A stretch of 32,136 nucleotides of DNA from Alphaproteobacteria bacterium (GCA_017353855.1 JAFMSA010000002.1:1-32136), one strand, 5' to 3'. Positions 1 to 7,982 are shown, numbered from the stretch's first letter. A program made the numbers and translations. The notes: generated from the sequence alone by a model not told the origin.

Positions 1-387
1 CGTTCATGGCCCACCCCCTGTGGGTCCAAACCGGCGCGAGCGTTTGAAGATCTGCGGGTATGGCAGAAGGCCCACCGTTTCGCGCTGGCGGTTTACGCTT
101 TCACCGCAACTTTTCCCAAACACGGGACCTACGGGCTGTCGCTGCAACTGCGTCGGGCAGCGGTGTCGATACCCGCCAATGTCGCCGAGGGAGTCCGCCG
201 TCGCAGCAAAGCCGCTAAGGCTCGGTTCATGAACATGGCCGAGGGATCCGTCGAGGAATGCCGCTATTTTCTGGTCCTCGCCAAGGACCTGGGCTATGGT
301 GACGCAGGACCGCTTTCCCCAATGCTGGAAGAAGTCAGCCGGCTCTTGAGCGTGTACGTTAACACCATTCTGGCTTCTGACTCCTGA
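1..387 (+). CDS. Four-helix-bundle (S23/IVP-type) protein, 5' end missing or start lost
   Basis: The reading frame is open from base 1 to the TGA at 385-387. It reads as a protein of the four-helix-bundle family related to proteins encoded in 23S rRNA intervening sequences. Recognisable blocks are FEDLRVWQKAH (from base 43), the family signature RRAAVSIPANVAEG (about 151-192) and the helical tail SVEECRYFLVLAKDLGYG. These are small helical proteins of unknown cellular role that form oligomers. No ATG, GTG or TTG lies in this frame before the GTG at 163, which is inside the conserved signature and cannot be the true start. The gene therefore either begins left of the window or has lost its start: TGTGGG at 19-24 sits where a start codon would be expected. 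Family assignment is fairly sure; whether the gene is intact is not. Confidence 0.75.
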   Translation, partial: RSWPTPCGSKPARAFEDLRVWQKAHRFALAVYAFTATFPKHGTYGLSLQLRRAAVSIPANVAEGVRRRSKAAKARFMNMAEGSVEECRYFLVLAKDLGYGDAGPLSPMLEEVSRLLSVYVNTILASDS

Positions 388-390
388 CTT

Positions 391-425
391 CATATCCCGC
401 GGGGATATCAAGGGCGGAGCCCTTG
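391..425 (+). terminator. Two adjacent hairpins after the four-helix-bundle gene
   Basis: Four bases after the stop codon come two perfect 7-bp inverted repeats. ATATCCC (392-398) pairs with GGGATAT (402-408), and CAAGGGC (409-415) pairs with GCCCTTG (419-425); each has a 3-base loop. There is no T-run, so a Rho-independent terminator is only one option; a mobile REP-like element is another. Confidence 0.4.
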
Positions 426-428
426 GCG

Positions 429-481
429 GCCGGATTGCTGAACGTTTCATCCCGTGCGGGTCTGCCGCGCGCGGCCCGGTG
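429..481 (+). repeat. Dispersed repeat, copy 1 (partner at 11611-11662)
   Basis: This stretch starts GCCGGATTGCTGAACGTTTC and aligns with 11611-11662 with roughly 85% identity by eye over about 52 bases. The second copy lies inside the IS110 fragment cluster, so the repeat is probably part of a mobile element or its flank. Its function is unknown. Confidence 0.5.
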
Positions 482-568
482 GAGAACTAATTAGAAGGCA
501 AGGTCCGGATAGCGCGCGGGGACGGATGCGGGGCATTTAATCATCCTCGATCCACTGGGGATGAAGCG

Positions 569-1047
569 ATGCCGAGCCGTATCGACAGCAGGACATATGG
601 GACCGTTAGCGCCGCCAATCAGAAGGAGATGACTGGGCTGCAATTTGTGCAGGGTCTGGCAGACGGGACGTTGCCGCTCAACACAATAGCCAGGACCTTG
701 GGTTACGATATCACCGAGGCGGAGCAAGGGCGCGTCGTCGTTATCGCAGAGGCAAAAGACGTTCACCTGAATCCCGCTGGCACTGTGCACGGCGGTCTCG
801 CAGCTACAATGCTCGACAGTTGCATGGGCCTCGCGATCCAATCGACCTTAGCGAAAGGCCTCGGTTCCACGACTTGTTCAAGATGTCATTTGTCCGACCG
901 ATTACGGCAGAGACAGGCCCGATCAAGGCCGAGGGAATGGTGATCAGTCGGGGTCGCCGAGTCGGCACCGCGGGAGGACGTGTCACGGACAGCAATGGGC
1001 GCTTGCTCGTCCATGGGACTACGACCTGCTTGATTTTTGAAAGCTGA
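569..1047 (+). pseudogene. PaaI-type hotdog thioesterase, frameshifted
   Basis: The ATG at 569 opens a frame that reads as the N-terminal two thirds of a PaaI/YdiI-type acyl-CoA thioesterase (hotdog fold). It includes the segment HLNPAGTVHGGLAATMLDSC, whose HGG block carries the active-site region of this family. After QSTLAKGLGSTT (about 870-876) the frame is lost. The rest of the domain, MSFVRPITAETGPIKAEG through GRLLVHGTTTCLIFES, continues in the +1-shifted frame to the TGA at 1045-1047. Family members usually read GSTTLEFKMSFVRP here, so about four bases appear to be missing. Such enzymes hydrolyse acyl-CoA esters, often in aromatic catabolism. It is either a real pseudogene or carries an assembly error. 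Joined, the two parts would give about 160 residues, normal for the family. Confidence 0.8.
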
Positions 1048-1782
1048 TCGTGGCGTAAAGCGAGACGACCTTTTCGTTCGCACGGCGCCGGTATGCCGGT
1101 ACCGGCACCGGGGTGATTGCAGGCTGAGGCTTGCACACACCTACCGCATACACCGCCAAGAGCCGTACGATGCCACTCAATGAAAAGCCCCGAACCGGCT
1201 TCCCCGACGGTCGCCAATGCCGCTTCGGACCCCGCCGCGCGTCGCACGTCCGCTTCCTCCCCGCCCACGATTTCATCCCCGACGCAACTGCACCCGCACC
1301 CCGCAGCTGCACTCCAATGATTTTCGCTGCGCCAAGGCCGAAAATTTTTGGGTCTTGAGGTTCCTCATATCTGCCCGGTCGCAAAGTCTGCTTTTGCCTC
1401 TCAGTAGAGGTTGGAGCACTGCCCTCTGCCGGTATCACCGGCTTCTGTGGCGTTTGCCTACGGACCGTGCGCAGCGCAGTGGCGCGCCGCGCCTCTCGCT
1501 CGGGGAACGTCACTTCGGTCGGTTTCCTTCCGGGATCTTCGCAAGGATCCGGAACTTACACCGCAAATCGCTGCAATCCCAATCCCTCGAGCACGCCTTA
1601 TCGTAAAACCAGCACGCGGCTGGTATCGTGAACGGAAAAGAAGCGATGCCCGATATTGAGCACCTGAATGTGTCGCATCGATCCGGTCAGCGTGCCGACC
1701 GGCGAGACGCTACGAAAGTATCCAAGGGAGTCTCAGAGCAGATAAAAGGACAAAATCACACCGGATAACCGGAGGTCAAGGC
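1048..1782. other. No recognisable gene
   Basis: Both strands were read. Several open frames exist (for example one on the minus strand up to 164 codons), but none matches a family I know, and their composition looks like high-GC chance ORFs. The last 15 bases hold the Shine-Dalgarno site of the next gene. Confidence 0.4.
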
Positions 1783-1980
1783 ATGAACAGGCCATTGGTT
1801 AGAGCTCTTAGTGCTTCGAGCGGGCTTCTTGCATTGGTATTCATTGTAGCCGGGATTATACTTGGTGCGCTTGCAGGGGCGGGCCTTTTGGGCGCAATAG
1901 TCGGCTTCATTGTGGCCTCGATTGTGGCCCTGCCGCTGATCATCGCGGCGGTGCGGGCGTTCCGCGAGGGCAGCAGCTGA
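1783..1980 (+). CDS. Small hydrophobic membrane protein, 65 aa
   Basis: The ATG at 1783 follows a GGAGG (1771-1775) with 7-base spacing, which supports translation. After a short positively charged start (MNRPLVRALS) the protein is almost wholly hydrophobic, with two predicted membrane segments. The first is about residues 13-34 (LLALVFIVAGIILGALAGAG) and the second about residues 37-56; a short charged tail follows (AFREGSS). Glycine spacing of the GxxxG kind suggests tightly packed helices. It resembles no named family that I can identify; single-gene small membrane proteins of this type are common in alphaproteobacteria. Flanking DNA is non-coding on the left and a decayed mobile gene on the right, so context gives no role. 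A tiny membrane-stress or toxin peptide is possible but unsupported. Confidence 0.65.
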   Translation: MNRPLVRALSASSGLLALVFIVAGIILGALAGAGLLGAIVGFIVASIVALPLIIAAVRAFREGSS

Positions 1981-2021
1981 TCGACGATTCGCCGCCAGTC
2001 AGTGGCAGGCAACGGCGTCGG

Positions 2022-2658
2022 TCAAGGACAAGCAGACCCGCCCTCCGGCAACCCCAGCGACCAGACCTTCACCCGATAGCGATACCGCACTACCGCCGGC
2101 TCCAACCCCCGCATCCGTGCGAGCTCGTATAATGGAACATCCTCACCCCGCCACTTCACCCTAATCCCCGCCCGGTAGCGACGCTGCTCCGCATCCGTCG
2201 ACCACCAACAGTTGCCGGGCCCGTAGTTCCCGTCCCGACCGATCCGGTCAATCGGATACTCCCGCCCAGGACGGTTGCCCATGTCCGCCAGAAAATCAGG
2301 AAACGAACGCCGTCACCGCTCGCAAATGCCCGATCCCGCGGGCCCCGTAGAGCCGACACTTGTAATTGCGCCAGTTGTAGCAGCGCTCGCGCATGTTCCG
2401 TCACGAGCCGTACGTCAGCCGATGCTCCACAACCAATGACTTACGCCGCGTCCGAGGCGGCCGAAGCGCATGCAGCAACGGACCGTGCGGCCCGTTGCAC
2501 GACCGCTTCTGACCCCGCCGTAATTACGTCCCCGCTACCTCAACAATCGTCCCGCAATTGCACTCGCAAACCCAAGTCGCGTACCTCCGCTCCGACCTGC
2601 CCGCGCGCTCTATTACACGCAGCTCTCCAAGTACTCGGCCCGTCATGTCTATGACCAT
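2022..2658 (-). pseudogene. HNH/AP2-type mobile DNA-binding protein, broken by stops and frameshifts
   Basis: Read on the minus strand, the N-terminal part begins MVIDMTGRVLGELRVIERAG and has a zinc-ribbon-like WVCECNCGTIVEV, then meets a stop at 2524-2526. Past this stop the remains of the middle can still be read in shifted frames: RRGxKRSC, then NMRERCYNWRNYKCRLYGARGIG. The C-terminal frame opens again with YPIDRIGRDGNYGPGNCWWS and ends with a helix-turn-helix-like tail, VPLYELARMRGLEPAVVRYR. The DRIxxDGNYxPxNCRW core is typical of phage and bacterial HNH/AP2-type proteins, often linked to homing. At least one in-frame stop and two frameshifts make it non-functional. It lies beside other mobile-DNA remnants. 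Confidence 0.7.
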
Positions 2659-2997
2659 CTGAAACGGCACAACATGATATTTGACGTCGTATTTAATACG
2701 CTTACCAGATATTACACAATTCACAGAGATATAATACGCCCCTCCAATAATGACCACGACCCAAAACGTCTGATCATCCTCCGAGGGAATGCCCGGATCG
2801 ACAGGCGTGCGATCGTGGCGCGCAAGTGCTCAATCGCACGCATCTCTCGTTCGGTCCGTGTCATGTCGGAGAGTAGATCCGCGTTTACGGTCCGCCTGGT
2901 GGCCCGAAACAGGATCAGGACGCTTACTGTGGCCCACCAGTCTGTCAAAAAAAGAGCAGGCGGATCAATCGGTGCCGTCCTGCTGTTCGTCCTACTG

Positions 2998-3039
2998 TCG
3001 ATCGGGAGGGGAAAGCAGTCGATCGGAAGGGGAAAGCAG
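2998..3039 (+). repeat. 21-bp tandem duplication carrying the Shine-Dalgarno site
   Basis: Bases 2998-3018 and 3019-3039 are the same 21-base unit with one difference (GGGAGGGG versus GGAAGGGG). Both copies end in GAAAGCAG. The second copy supplies the purine-rich ribosome binding site of the gene starting at 3039, and its last base is the first base of that GTG start codon. The first copy therefore offers a second, upstream ribosome binding sequence. Confidence 0.85.
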
Positions 3040-3320
3040 TGTCATCCTTACGCGTCATCGAACAAGAATTTCGCCAAGCGTGCGAGGCATTCCTGAAAGA
3101 GGGTCGCGAGCTGTATTCCCGGGTCGACGAGCTCCTCGCTACCATTAACAACACACCACCCGGTAGCCTGGCCGATTGTGTCCGAAAACTACACCTGCTC
3201 GCCAACCGCGAGTTCGGCGGGGCCGCCGGCGATCGCGACGACGATATCACGTCGCTGCGCCAGGTAATAACATTCCTCGAGGATTTTCGACAATCGCTAC
3301 GGGATCTAGCGGCGGATTGA
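3039..3320 (+). CDS. Small protein of unknown function, paralogue 1 (93 aa)
   Basis: A GTG at 3039 follows GGAAGGGG (3025-3032) at good spacing. The protein is soluble, acidic and probably all-helical. It shares most of its length with the product of 3931-4218. The best conserved parts are YSRVDELLATINNTPP, then NREFGGAAGDRDDD and TSLRQVITFLEDF. The clustered acidic run GDRDDD between two helices could bind metal, but no catalytic motif is recognised. I do not know a named family. Comparable small helical proteins with 'RIxxTPxxSLxxxxxKLRxL' and a 'DDDxxxLRQxxxFLE' tail do occur in alphaproteobacteria, often near phage or mobile genes. The two genes face the same way and are 610 bp apart, so they are probably an old duplication rather than one tight operon. 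Confidence 0.7.
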   Translation: MSSLRVIEQEFRQACEAFLKEGRELYSRVDELLATINNTPPGSLADCVRKLHLLANREFGGAAGDRDDDITSLRQVITFLEDFRQSLRDLAAD

Positions 3321-3930
3321 AGGTCATGGGCCCGAGCCGGTCGCGAGAACGCGCCACCAGCTACCCCACTGCGGGCGGGCGCACTTTTTATCTTTTCAAC
3401 GAAAAAGGGGGAGGCCCGTCACACAACACGCACCCCCACCGACAAGGTTCTCGAAATTGGGGCGACGCAATCCCCGGGCTGGGACCCGGCGAGGCTAGTG
3501 TTAGAGGGGAGTCTCATACCGGCGAGAGGAGTAGTATCGACGGATAAATCCCGTCGCGATCCCCGGACCCGCCGTGCCACCCTTTGCCACGCCTGGCCGG
3601 CCTCGAGTTACTGTGCGTCCGACCTGCCGTGCCCGCGGATGATTCGCCATCTCAACCGCGACAAGGAGGAAGAGGTGTTTGTCGCAAACTGAACACTCTC
3701 GGGTAGGGTTATACGCCGCGGATAGGATACATGTGTGCAGCGCGTCACAATCCGAGATCTATACGCGCCCGATCCACGCCGGGGCCGCCTGATGGGGAAA
3801 TAGGGTCCGGCCTGCTTGTGCATGGGGCCCTACCCGCTTGTTTTCGTTCTCCCCCCATCAAAAACGGACGGGTCTGTGACGGTCCTGCGGTTATGGTCGG
3901 CGTCACGGGGATAATCGGGAGGACAACCGA
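3321..3930. other. Spacer between the two paralogues, no gene recognised
   Basis: No frame on either strand matches a known family. The last 14 bases before 3931 contain GGGAGGA, the ribosome binding site of the second paralogue. The upstream flanks of the two paralogues are similar around ATCGG(G/A)AGG, so the duplicated unit began before the start codons. The rest of the spacer shows no clear similarity to the other flank. Confidence 0.4.
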
Positions 3931-4218
3931 ATGTCACGCTTGAGCGCGCTTGAGCACGAATTCCATAAAGCCTGCGCAGCGTTTCGCGAACCAGATCGCG
4001 CCGACGCCGCATACGACGCCATATACTCCCGCGTCGACGAACTCCTCGGTACCATCAACAACACACCACCCGCCAGTATTGGCGGCTGCGTCACAAAACT
4101 TCGCGCGCTCGTCAACCGCGAACTCGGCGGGGCCGCCGGCGACCGTGACGATGATGTCACGTCGCTGCGTCAGGTGCTCGCGTTCCTTGAGGATTTCGAC
4201 AGGCTCTACCGGAGCTAA
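3931..4218 (+). CDS. Small protein of unknown function, paralogue 2 (95 aa)
   Basis: The ATG at 3931 has GGGAGGA at 3917-3923. The product is the paralogue of the 3039-3320 protein. Shared blocks are YSRVDELLGTINNTPP, CVTKLRALVNRELGGAAG and DRDDDVTSLRQVLAFLEDF. It differs by a small insertion near residue 24 (DRADAAYDAI) and in its C-terminal residues. Nucleotide identity in the core is high enough to show recent common descent, and most differences appear at third positions, which hints that both copies have been under protein-level selection. Function is unknown; no signal peptide or membrane segment is seen. A long minus-strand frame over the same bases is a mirror of this gene and was not called. 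Confidence 0.7.
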   Translation: MSRLSALEHEFHKACAAFREPDRADAAYDAIYSRVDELLGTINNTPPASIGGCVTKLRALVNRELGGAAGDRDDDVTSLRQVLAFLEDFDRLYRS

Positions 4219-4686
4219 TCTAAGACGGCGAATCGAATAGCGTGAGAAATGCTCAGCCTTCGGTGCCTCGAGCAAGCCGCGGATTTCCTTCTCATGTGTG
4301 AGTAGCCAGGCTAACCGCTCTGGCGGTGGCCGCCGGGGTCGAAGCATCCCTCAATCCGCTGAAAGCGTTGCTGGCTCGTATACTCCACCGCTCGCGTATC
4401 TCCGGATTCGGCCAGGTGAATTCCTCGCGAGAGCACAGAGCGCCCCAGCCATTCAAGTGTCAGAGGCTCCAATAGGGCCGGTGGAACAAAGGGCGGCCAC
4501 CCGCCGCAGATGATATACTACCGTGCGCGCTCGGGCCGCTCAGTGGCGGATGGCGCCGTCGGTCCGGCATACTACCGTCGAATGTGCTCTCCGGTGACGA
4601 GCAAGGCCCGGTTGAGCTACCACCCGTGAAGAAGAGCCCGCTTCAAGCGCAGCAACGTCAGACGACGCAAGGCCACTCTCGCATCT
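4219..4686. other. Unassigned stretch with a possible minus-strand coding remnant
   Basis: On the minus strand near 4240-4347 the peptide PERLAWLLTHEKEIRGLLE, followed by EAPKAEHFSRY, looks protein-like. It runs into the antisense of the upstream gene, so it is at most a fragment, and I cannot name it. Nothing else is recognised. Confidence 0.25.
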
Positions 4687-5049
4687 TTACGGCATTTCGC
4701 ATTTCGGGCTCGTACCGCTGACACAACTTGGGCGTGGACCATTGTGAGATCGGCTTCGATAATCGGCTCCAACACGAGCTTCGTGGCTGTCATGCAAACC
4801 CGATCCTGCACGCTCGAGATGCTCAGCGGCCTGAGTTTGCCGTGGGCGTTCGGCATAAACACTCGTCTGATTGGCCCTGGCCGGTAGGTCTCCTGCCTGA
4901 GCGCGAGCGCCTGTTCGGCCAGCCACCACTCGGCCCCGTAGCCTCGATGTCGCAAAGTCCCCGCCGTCGATTCCCGGCGCGGCCTGTTGGAGCGGCCTAG
5001 TCATCCATCCCGGCGCCAACATCCACAGGTCGCAAAAATTCGCGGTCAT
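4687..5049 (-). pseudogene. Group II intron-type reverse transcriptase fragment
   Basis: Minus-strand reading gives the start of the RT domain of a group II intron-encoded protein: AAPGIDGGDF, then after a frameshift WWLAEQALALRQETYRPGPI, RRVFMPNAHGKLRPLSI and DRVCMTATKLVLEPIIEADL. These correspond to RT blocks 0-2 (typically APGVDG, YRPxPVRRVYIPKxxGKxRPL, DRVVQxAxxxxLEPIFE). The sequence degrades after EADL. The catalytic YADD block, maturase domain and endonuclease domain are absent. It is a truncated, frameshifted remnant, about a quarter of a normal 400-500 residue protein. Its upstream end overlaps the stop of the Gfo/Idh/MocA gene by four bases, so the insertion or its decay reached right up to that gene. 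No intron RNA domain V was seen. Confidence 0.8.
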
Positions 5050-6128
5050 CGCGTTGCCATTTGCTTCAGCGCCTCGACGATTTCCGCGGCAGTCTCCAGG
5101 TCTTCACGCGCATCGCGCAAAGTGTTGACTTGGGCGCGACCACGCGCAATCGCGTCGGCGAATTCTTGCCATTCGCCGACGAACTGGTCCTTGCCCCGCG
5201 ACTCATGGACCGCCCGGACCTCGTCGCCGACCGCATCGGTCAGAGTTATCACTAGCCTGGCCGGCAGGTGGCGGACATAAGGCAGTTGATAGTTTAGGCT
5301 CAACGTGCCGACGGCGCCGACCAGTTCGATACCGATCCGGCTCGTGCGCACGATGTTGAGACCGAGATCGAAGCGGCACACAAAATCCCCGTAGTCGAAG
5401 GTGGCGCCGAGGTAGGCCCCGTCGCAACGCGTCACGGCATGCAGCACCTTGCGCGGCCGGCCGAGCAGACCGCGCAAGGCCGAGAGATCGTGGCAGCCGA
5501 GTCGCAGTAGCAACTGATAGGCATTGCTAATCTCCGTTGTGGTCTCGCCGATCGCTTGCCGGATCATCACGGCTTCGTCCTGCATGAGGTTGAGCGAGGC
5601 AGGATCGGCCGTCGAATCGCGGATCAGGTCGGTCGTATCTGCGATCAGCTGCAGTCCGGCGTCGATTAGGTCGTACACTCGAACCAGGCGGATCGTCCCG
5701 ATTTCGGCGAGACGAGCGCGAGCAATCTCATAGCCGTGCGCAAAGCGCCGCATGTAGCCGACCTGCACGATGCGGTTGGCGCGCTGCTCGGCGGCGATCA
5801 ACTCGTCAAGATCGGCAAGCGACATCGCCGCGGGCTTTTCCACCAGCACATGCTTGCCGCCGGCCAGCGCAGCGGTAGCCGTGGCGGCGTGAAAGCGGTT
5901 GGGATTGCAGATCAGCACCGCGTCGATATCGGCGCTAGCCAACAGCGCGGCAGGATCGGTGGTCCAGCGATCGGCGCCCCAGCGTGCAGCAACCTCCCGA
6001 GCGACCGTAGTCGAGGCGTCGCACACCGCGACGATGCGCAAGCGACCGGACAGCTGCTGCAGACTGGGCAGGTGCAAAGTCTGGGTGGCTTTGCCACAGC
6101 CGATGATGCCGATGCCGATGCCCGCCAT
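5046..6128 (-). CDS. Gfo/Idh/MocA family NAD(P)-dependent oxidoreductase, 360 aa
   Basis: The product is a dehydrogenase of the glucose-fructose oxidoreductase/inositol dehydrogenase/MocA family, which oxidises sugars or cyclitols. The N-terminal Rossmann fold has GIGIIGCGKATQTLHLPSL, and the family's catalytic-lysine motif is present as HVLVEKPAAMS. The C-terminal alpha/beta domain continues to KQMATR, and 360 residues is a typical length. The chosen ATG at 6128 is preceded by GGAGGAGG at normal distance and places the glycine motif at the N-terminus. A much longer open frame upstream (to 6878) is antisense to the neighbouring gene and is not used. The gene is divergent from the isomerase gene at 6315 with a 186-bp shared promoter region. 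That pairing is common in sugar and inositol catabolic modules. The actual substrate cannot be read from sequence. Confidence 0.92.
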   Translation of the reverse strand: MAGIGIGIIGCGKATQTLHLPSLQQLSGRLRIVAVCDASTTVAREVAARWGADRWTTDPAALLASADIDAVLICNPNRFHAATATAALAGGKHVLVEKPAAMSLADLDELIAAEQRANRIVQVGYMRRFAHGYEIARARLAEIGTIRLVRVYDLIDAGLQLIADTTDLIRDSTADPASLNLMQDEAVMIRQAIGETTTEISNAYQLLLRLGCHDLSALRGLLGRPRKVLHAVTRCDGAYLGATFDYGDFVCRFDLGLNIVRTSRIGIELVGAVGTLSLNYQLPYVRHLPARLVITLTDAVGDEVRAVHESRGKDQFVGEWQEFADAIARGRAQVNTLRDAREDLETAAEIVEALKQMATR

Positions 6129-6314
6129 GACGCCTCCTCCGCAACGGATGCAGAAGGTGACGCAAGATCGCGGCCGGCACAACGCTTTCGCGAATTTGCA
6201 GATGTCGGGATACCCGCCATTGCGGATCGCGCTTGACAGCGCTACGCGGCCCCTTGGATCGTCGGGTAAGCTCGTGGCCGATAAGCCGCACCCTTGTACC
6301 ATCATGGAACCGCC
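6129..6314. promoter_or_regulatory. Divergent promoter region
   Basis: This 186-bp gap separates two divergent catabolic genes and must hold both promoters. A consensus-like -35 element TTGACA is at 6233-6238 on the plus strand, but the -10 region at the expected spacing is poor. The minus-strand Shine-Dalgarno GGAGGAGG occupies about 6133-6140. No clear operator palindrome was found. Confidence 0.3.
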
Positions 6315-7139
6315 ATGAATCCTCACAGTTTCTCCTTTAATTCCGCGAACATGACTGGTTTGACTGCGGACCGGCTGACGGCCATCGAGGAAGCCGGCTT
6401 CGCATCGGCCACCCTGTGGCCGGCCGACCTGTTTGTGCATTTCGAGGATCCGGAGGCCATCATCGCGCTGATCCGCAGCAGCGCGGTCGCTGTGTCGGCC
6501 TATCAGTGCGTGCGTGACCTCGAAGGCTCGCCCGCCATCGTGAGGGGCCGCAAGATGGAACTGGCCCGCCAGTTCATCGACCAGATGAAACTGATCGGCT
6601 GCGACATGTTGGTGCTCTGTTCCAATGTCGGTGACAACGTCGACCGCAACTGGGCGCAGGCGGTCGCCGATCTGCAGGCCATCGGCGAGCTCGGCCGCGC
6701 CAACAGCGTCCGCATTGCCTTCGAACCGATCTGCTATGGCAGCTGGATCAATACGTATGTCAAGGGCTGGGAACTTGTGCGGGACGCAGACCACAGCCAC
6801 GTCGGTTTGGTGCTCGATGCTGCCCACATCTTTCTGCCCGAGAGCCCTTTGGAGCCGATCGAGCAGATCCCCGGCCACAAGATCTTCCTGGTCGAGCTGA
6901 GCGATTTCCCTACCGCGAGCCTGGATAAGCGCGAGCTGCTTCGTAATTATCGCATGTTCCCCGGTGAGGGGGTGAGGCCGCTGCGAGCGTTTGTGGATCG
7001 CGTCGAGGCCACCGGTTATGCCGGCCCGATCTCGCTTGAGGTGTTCAACGCGCGCTACCGTGCCTCAGACGCGAGGTTTGTCGCGCGTCGCGGGATGCAA
7101 GCACTGGAGGCACTGTTCGGCAGTAATCCGGCGGGGTAA
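6315..7139 (+). CDS. Sugar-phosphate isomerase/epimerase, QuiC/IolE-like TIM barrel, 274 aa
   Basis: This is a xylose isomerase-like TIM-barrel protein (AP endonuclease 2 family fold). It is closest in style to the N-terminal 3-dehydroshikimate dehydratase domain of QuiC-type proteins. Matching motifs are LTAIEEAGFASATLWPADL, IGCDMLVLCSNVG and RIAFEPICYGSWIN. Also present are VGLVLDAAHIF, HKIFLVELSD, FPGEGV and ISLEVFNARYR. The Glu of AFEP, Asp and His of LDAAH and Glu of SLEVF are the likely divalent-metal ligands of this fold. The length fits a single-domain enzyme. The ATG at 6315 is used because the SFSF strand follows it at once; an upstream in-frame TTG at 6294 is less likely, and the ribosome binding site is weak. 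Substrate could be an inosose, keto-sugar or dehydroshikimate. Confidence 0.9.
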   Translation: MNPHSFSFNSANMTGLTADRLTAIEEAGFASATLWPADLFVHFEDPEAIIALIRSSAVAVSAYQCVRDLEGSPAIVRGRKMELARQFIDQMKLIGCDMLVLCSNVGDNVDRNWAQAVADLQAIGELGRANSVRIAFEPICYGSWINTYVKGWELVRDADHSHVGLVLDAAHIFLPESPLEPIEQIPGHKIFLVELSDFPTASLDKRELLRNYRMFPGEGVRPLRAFVDRVEATGYAGPISLEVFNARYRASDARFVARRGMQALEALFGSNPAG

Positions 7140-7154
7140 GCCGGGAGGGACCAC

Positions 7155-7982
7155 CTAAATCGCGCTGACCCCGCCGTCCGCAAACACGGTCGAGGCGGTC
7201 ACGAAGCTCGCCAAGTCGCTCGCGCAGAACAGCACAGCGCGGGCGACGTCGTCTGGGTGCCCGAACCGGTTGAGCGGAATGTTGCTTCGGATGCGTGCCT
7301 CCATCTCCTGAAAGCTGTCACTCCTGGTATCGCTACTCTGGGATGCCCGGCGTTGCTCACCCAACCCCGGGGTCTCGGTCATGCACGGCGACACTGCCAC
7401 TACGCGTACCCCGCGTCCCCCCAATTCCACTGCCAGCGACTTGGTGAGCCCGGCCACTCCATGCTTAGCTGCGCTGTAATGCCCGATCGAGGCGCGCCCC
7501 CGGTAGGCCGACACCGATGTAATGTTGACGATCACGCCGCGTCCGGCCGCGGCCATTCGCTTACCCGCCTCGCGGCAGCCGAAGAACGTACCGCGCAGAT
7601 TGACGTCGTGCACTGCGTCCCATTGAGCGTCGGTGGTCTCAGTCAGCATTGCCGGCGGAAAGACCCCGACATTGTTCACCCAGACGTCTATCCGTCCGAA
7701 CGTCGCCTCCGCCAGTGCGGCCAGCCGCGCCACTGAGGTCGAATCGGTCACATCCAGCCGGGTAGCCACCGCCTGCACCTGGAAGCGCTGCCGCGTCTCG
7801 CCGGCAACTGCGGCTGCGGTCGGCTCATTAATGTCGCCGATCGCCAAATTTGCCCCAGCCTCTGCGAACCGCCGGGCGATCGCCGCACCGATGCCACGCC
7901 CACCACCAGTAATCACCGCTGCCCGACCGCGCAGCGAGATGAGGTCGGTCAGCGATCGCGACGCAAGTCCTTCCGGGTTCAT
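7155..7982 (-). CDS. SDR family NAD(P)-dependent dehydrogenase, 275 aa
   Basis: This is a classical short-chain dehydrogenase/reductase. The cofactor loop is VITGGGRGIGAAIARRF, and an acidic residue after the second strand (AIGDIN) suggests NAD preference. The structural NNxG motif is present as VNNVG. The catalytic Ser is in NITSVSAYRG and the catalytic Tyr/Lys in GHYSAAKHG. The C-terminal FADGGVSAI closes a normal-length protein. The ATG at 7982 has a purine-rich GGCGAGG upstream. The gene converges with the isomerase gene, with 15 bases between the two stop codons, so both transcripts probably end in this small gap. Together with the Gfo/Idh/MocA enzyme and isomerase it suggests oxidation of a polyol or sugar derivative. 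All key residues are intact. Confidence 0.92.
   Translation of the reverse strand: MNPEGLASRSLTDLISLRGRAAVITGGGRGIGAAIARRFAEAGANLAIGDINEPTAAAVAGETRQRFQVQAVATRLDVTDSTSVARLAALAEATFGRIDVWVNNVGVFPPAMLTETTDAQWDAVHDVNLRGTFFGCREAGKRMAAAGRGVIVNITSVSAYRGRASIGHYSAAKHGVAGLTKSLAVELGGRGVRVVAVSPCMTETPGLGEQRRASQSSDTRSDSFQEMEARIRSNIPLNRFGHPDDVARAVLFCASDLASFVTASTVFADGGVSAI

Noticed and set aside
1019-1513. 164-codon minus-strand frame
   Set aside because: No family, no ribosome binding site, Arg-rich chance composition, and its end overlaps the thioesterase remnant.
3934-4347. 137-codon minus-strand frame
   Set aside because: Most of it is antisense to the second small paralogue; only its first about 35 codons look protein-like and they were noted as a possible remnant.
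5046-6878. 610-codon open frame on the minus strand as one long protein
   Set aside because: The first 250 codons are antisense to the isomerase gene and contain no domain. The Gfo/Idh/MocA domain begins at the ATG at 6128, which has a strong ribosome binding site.
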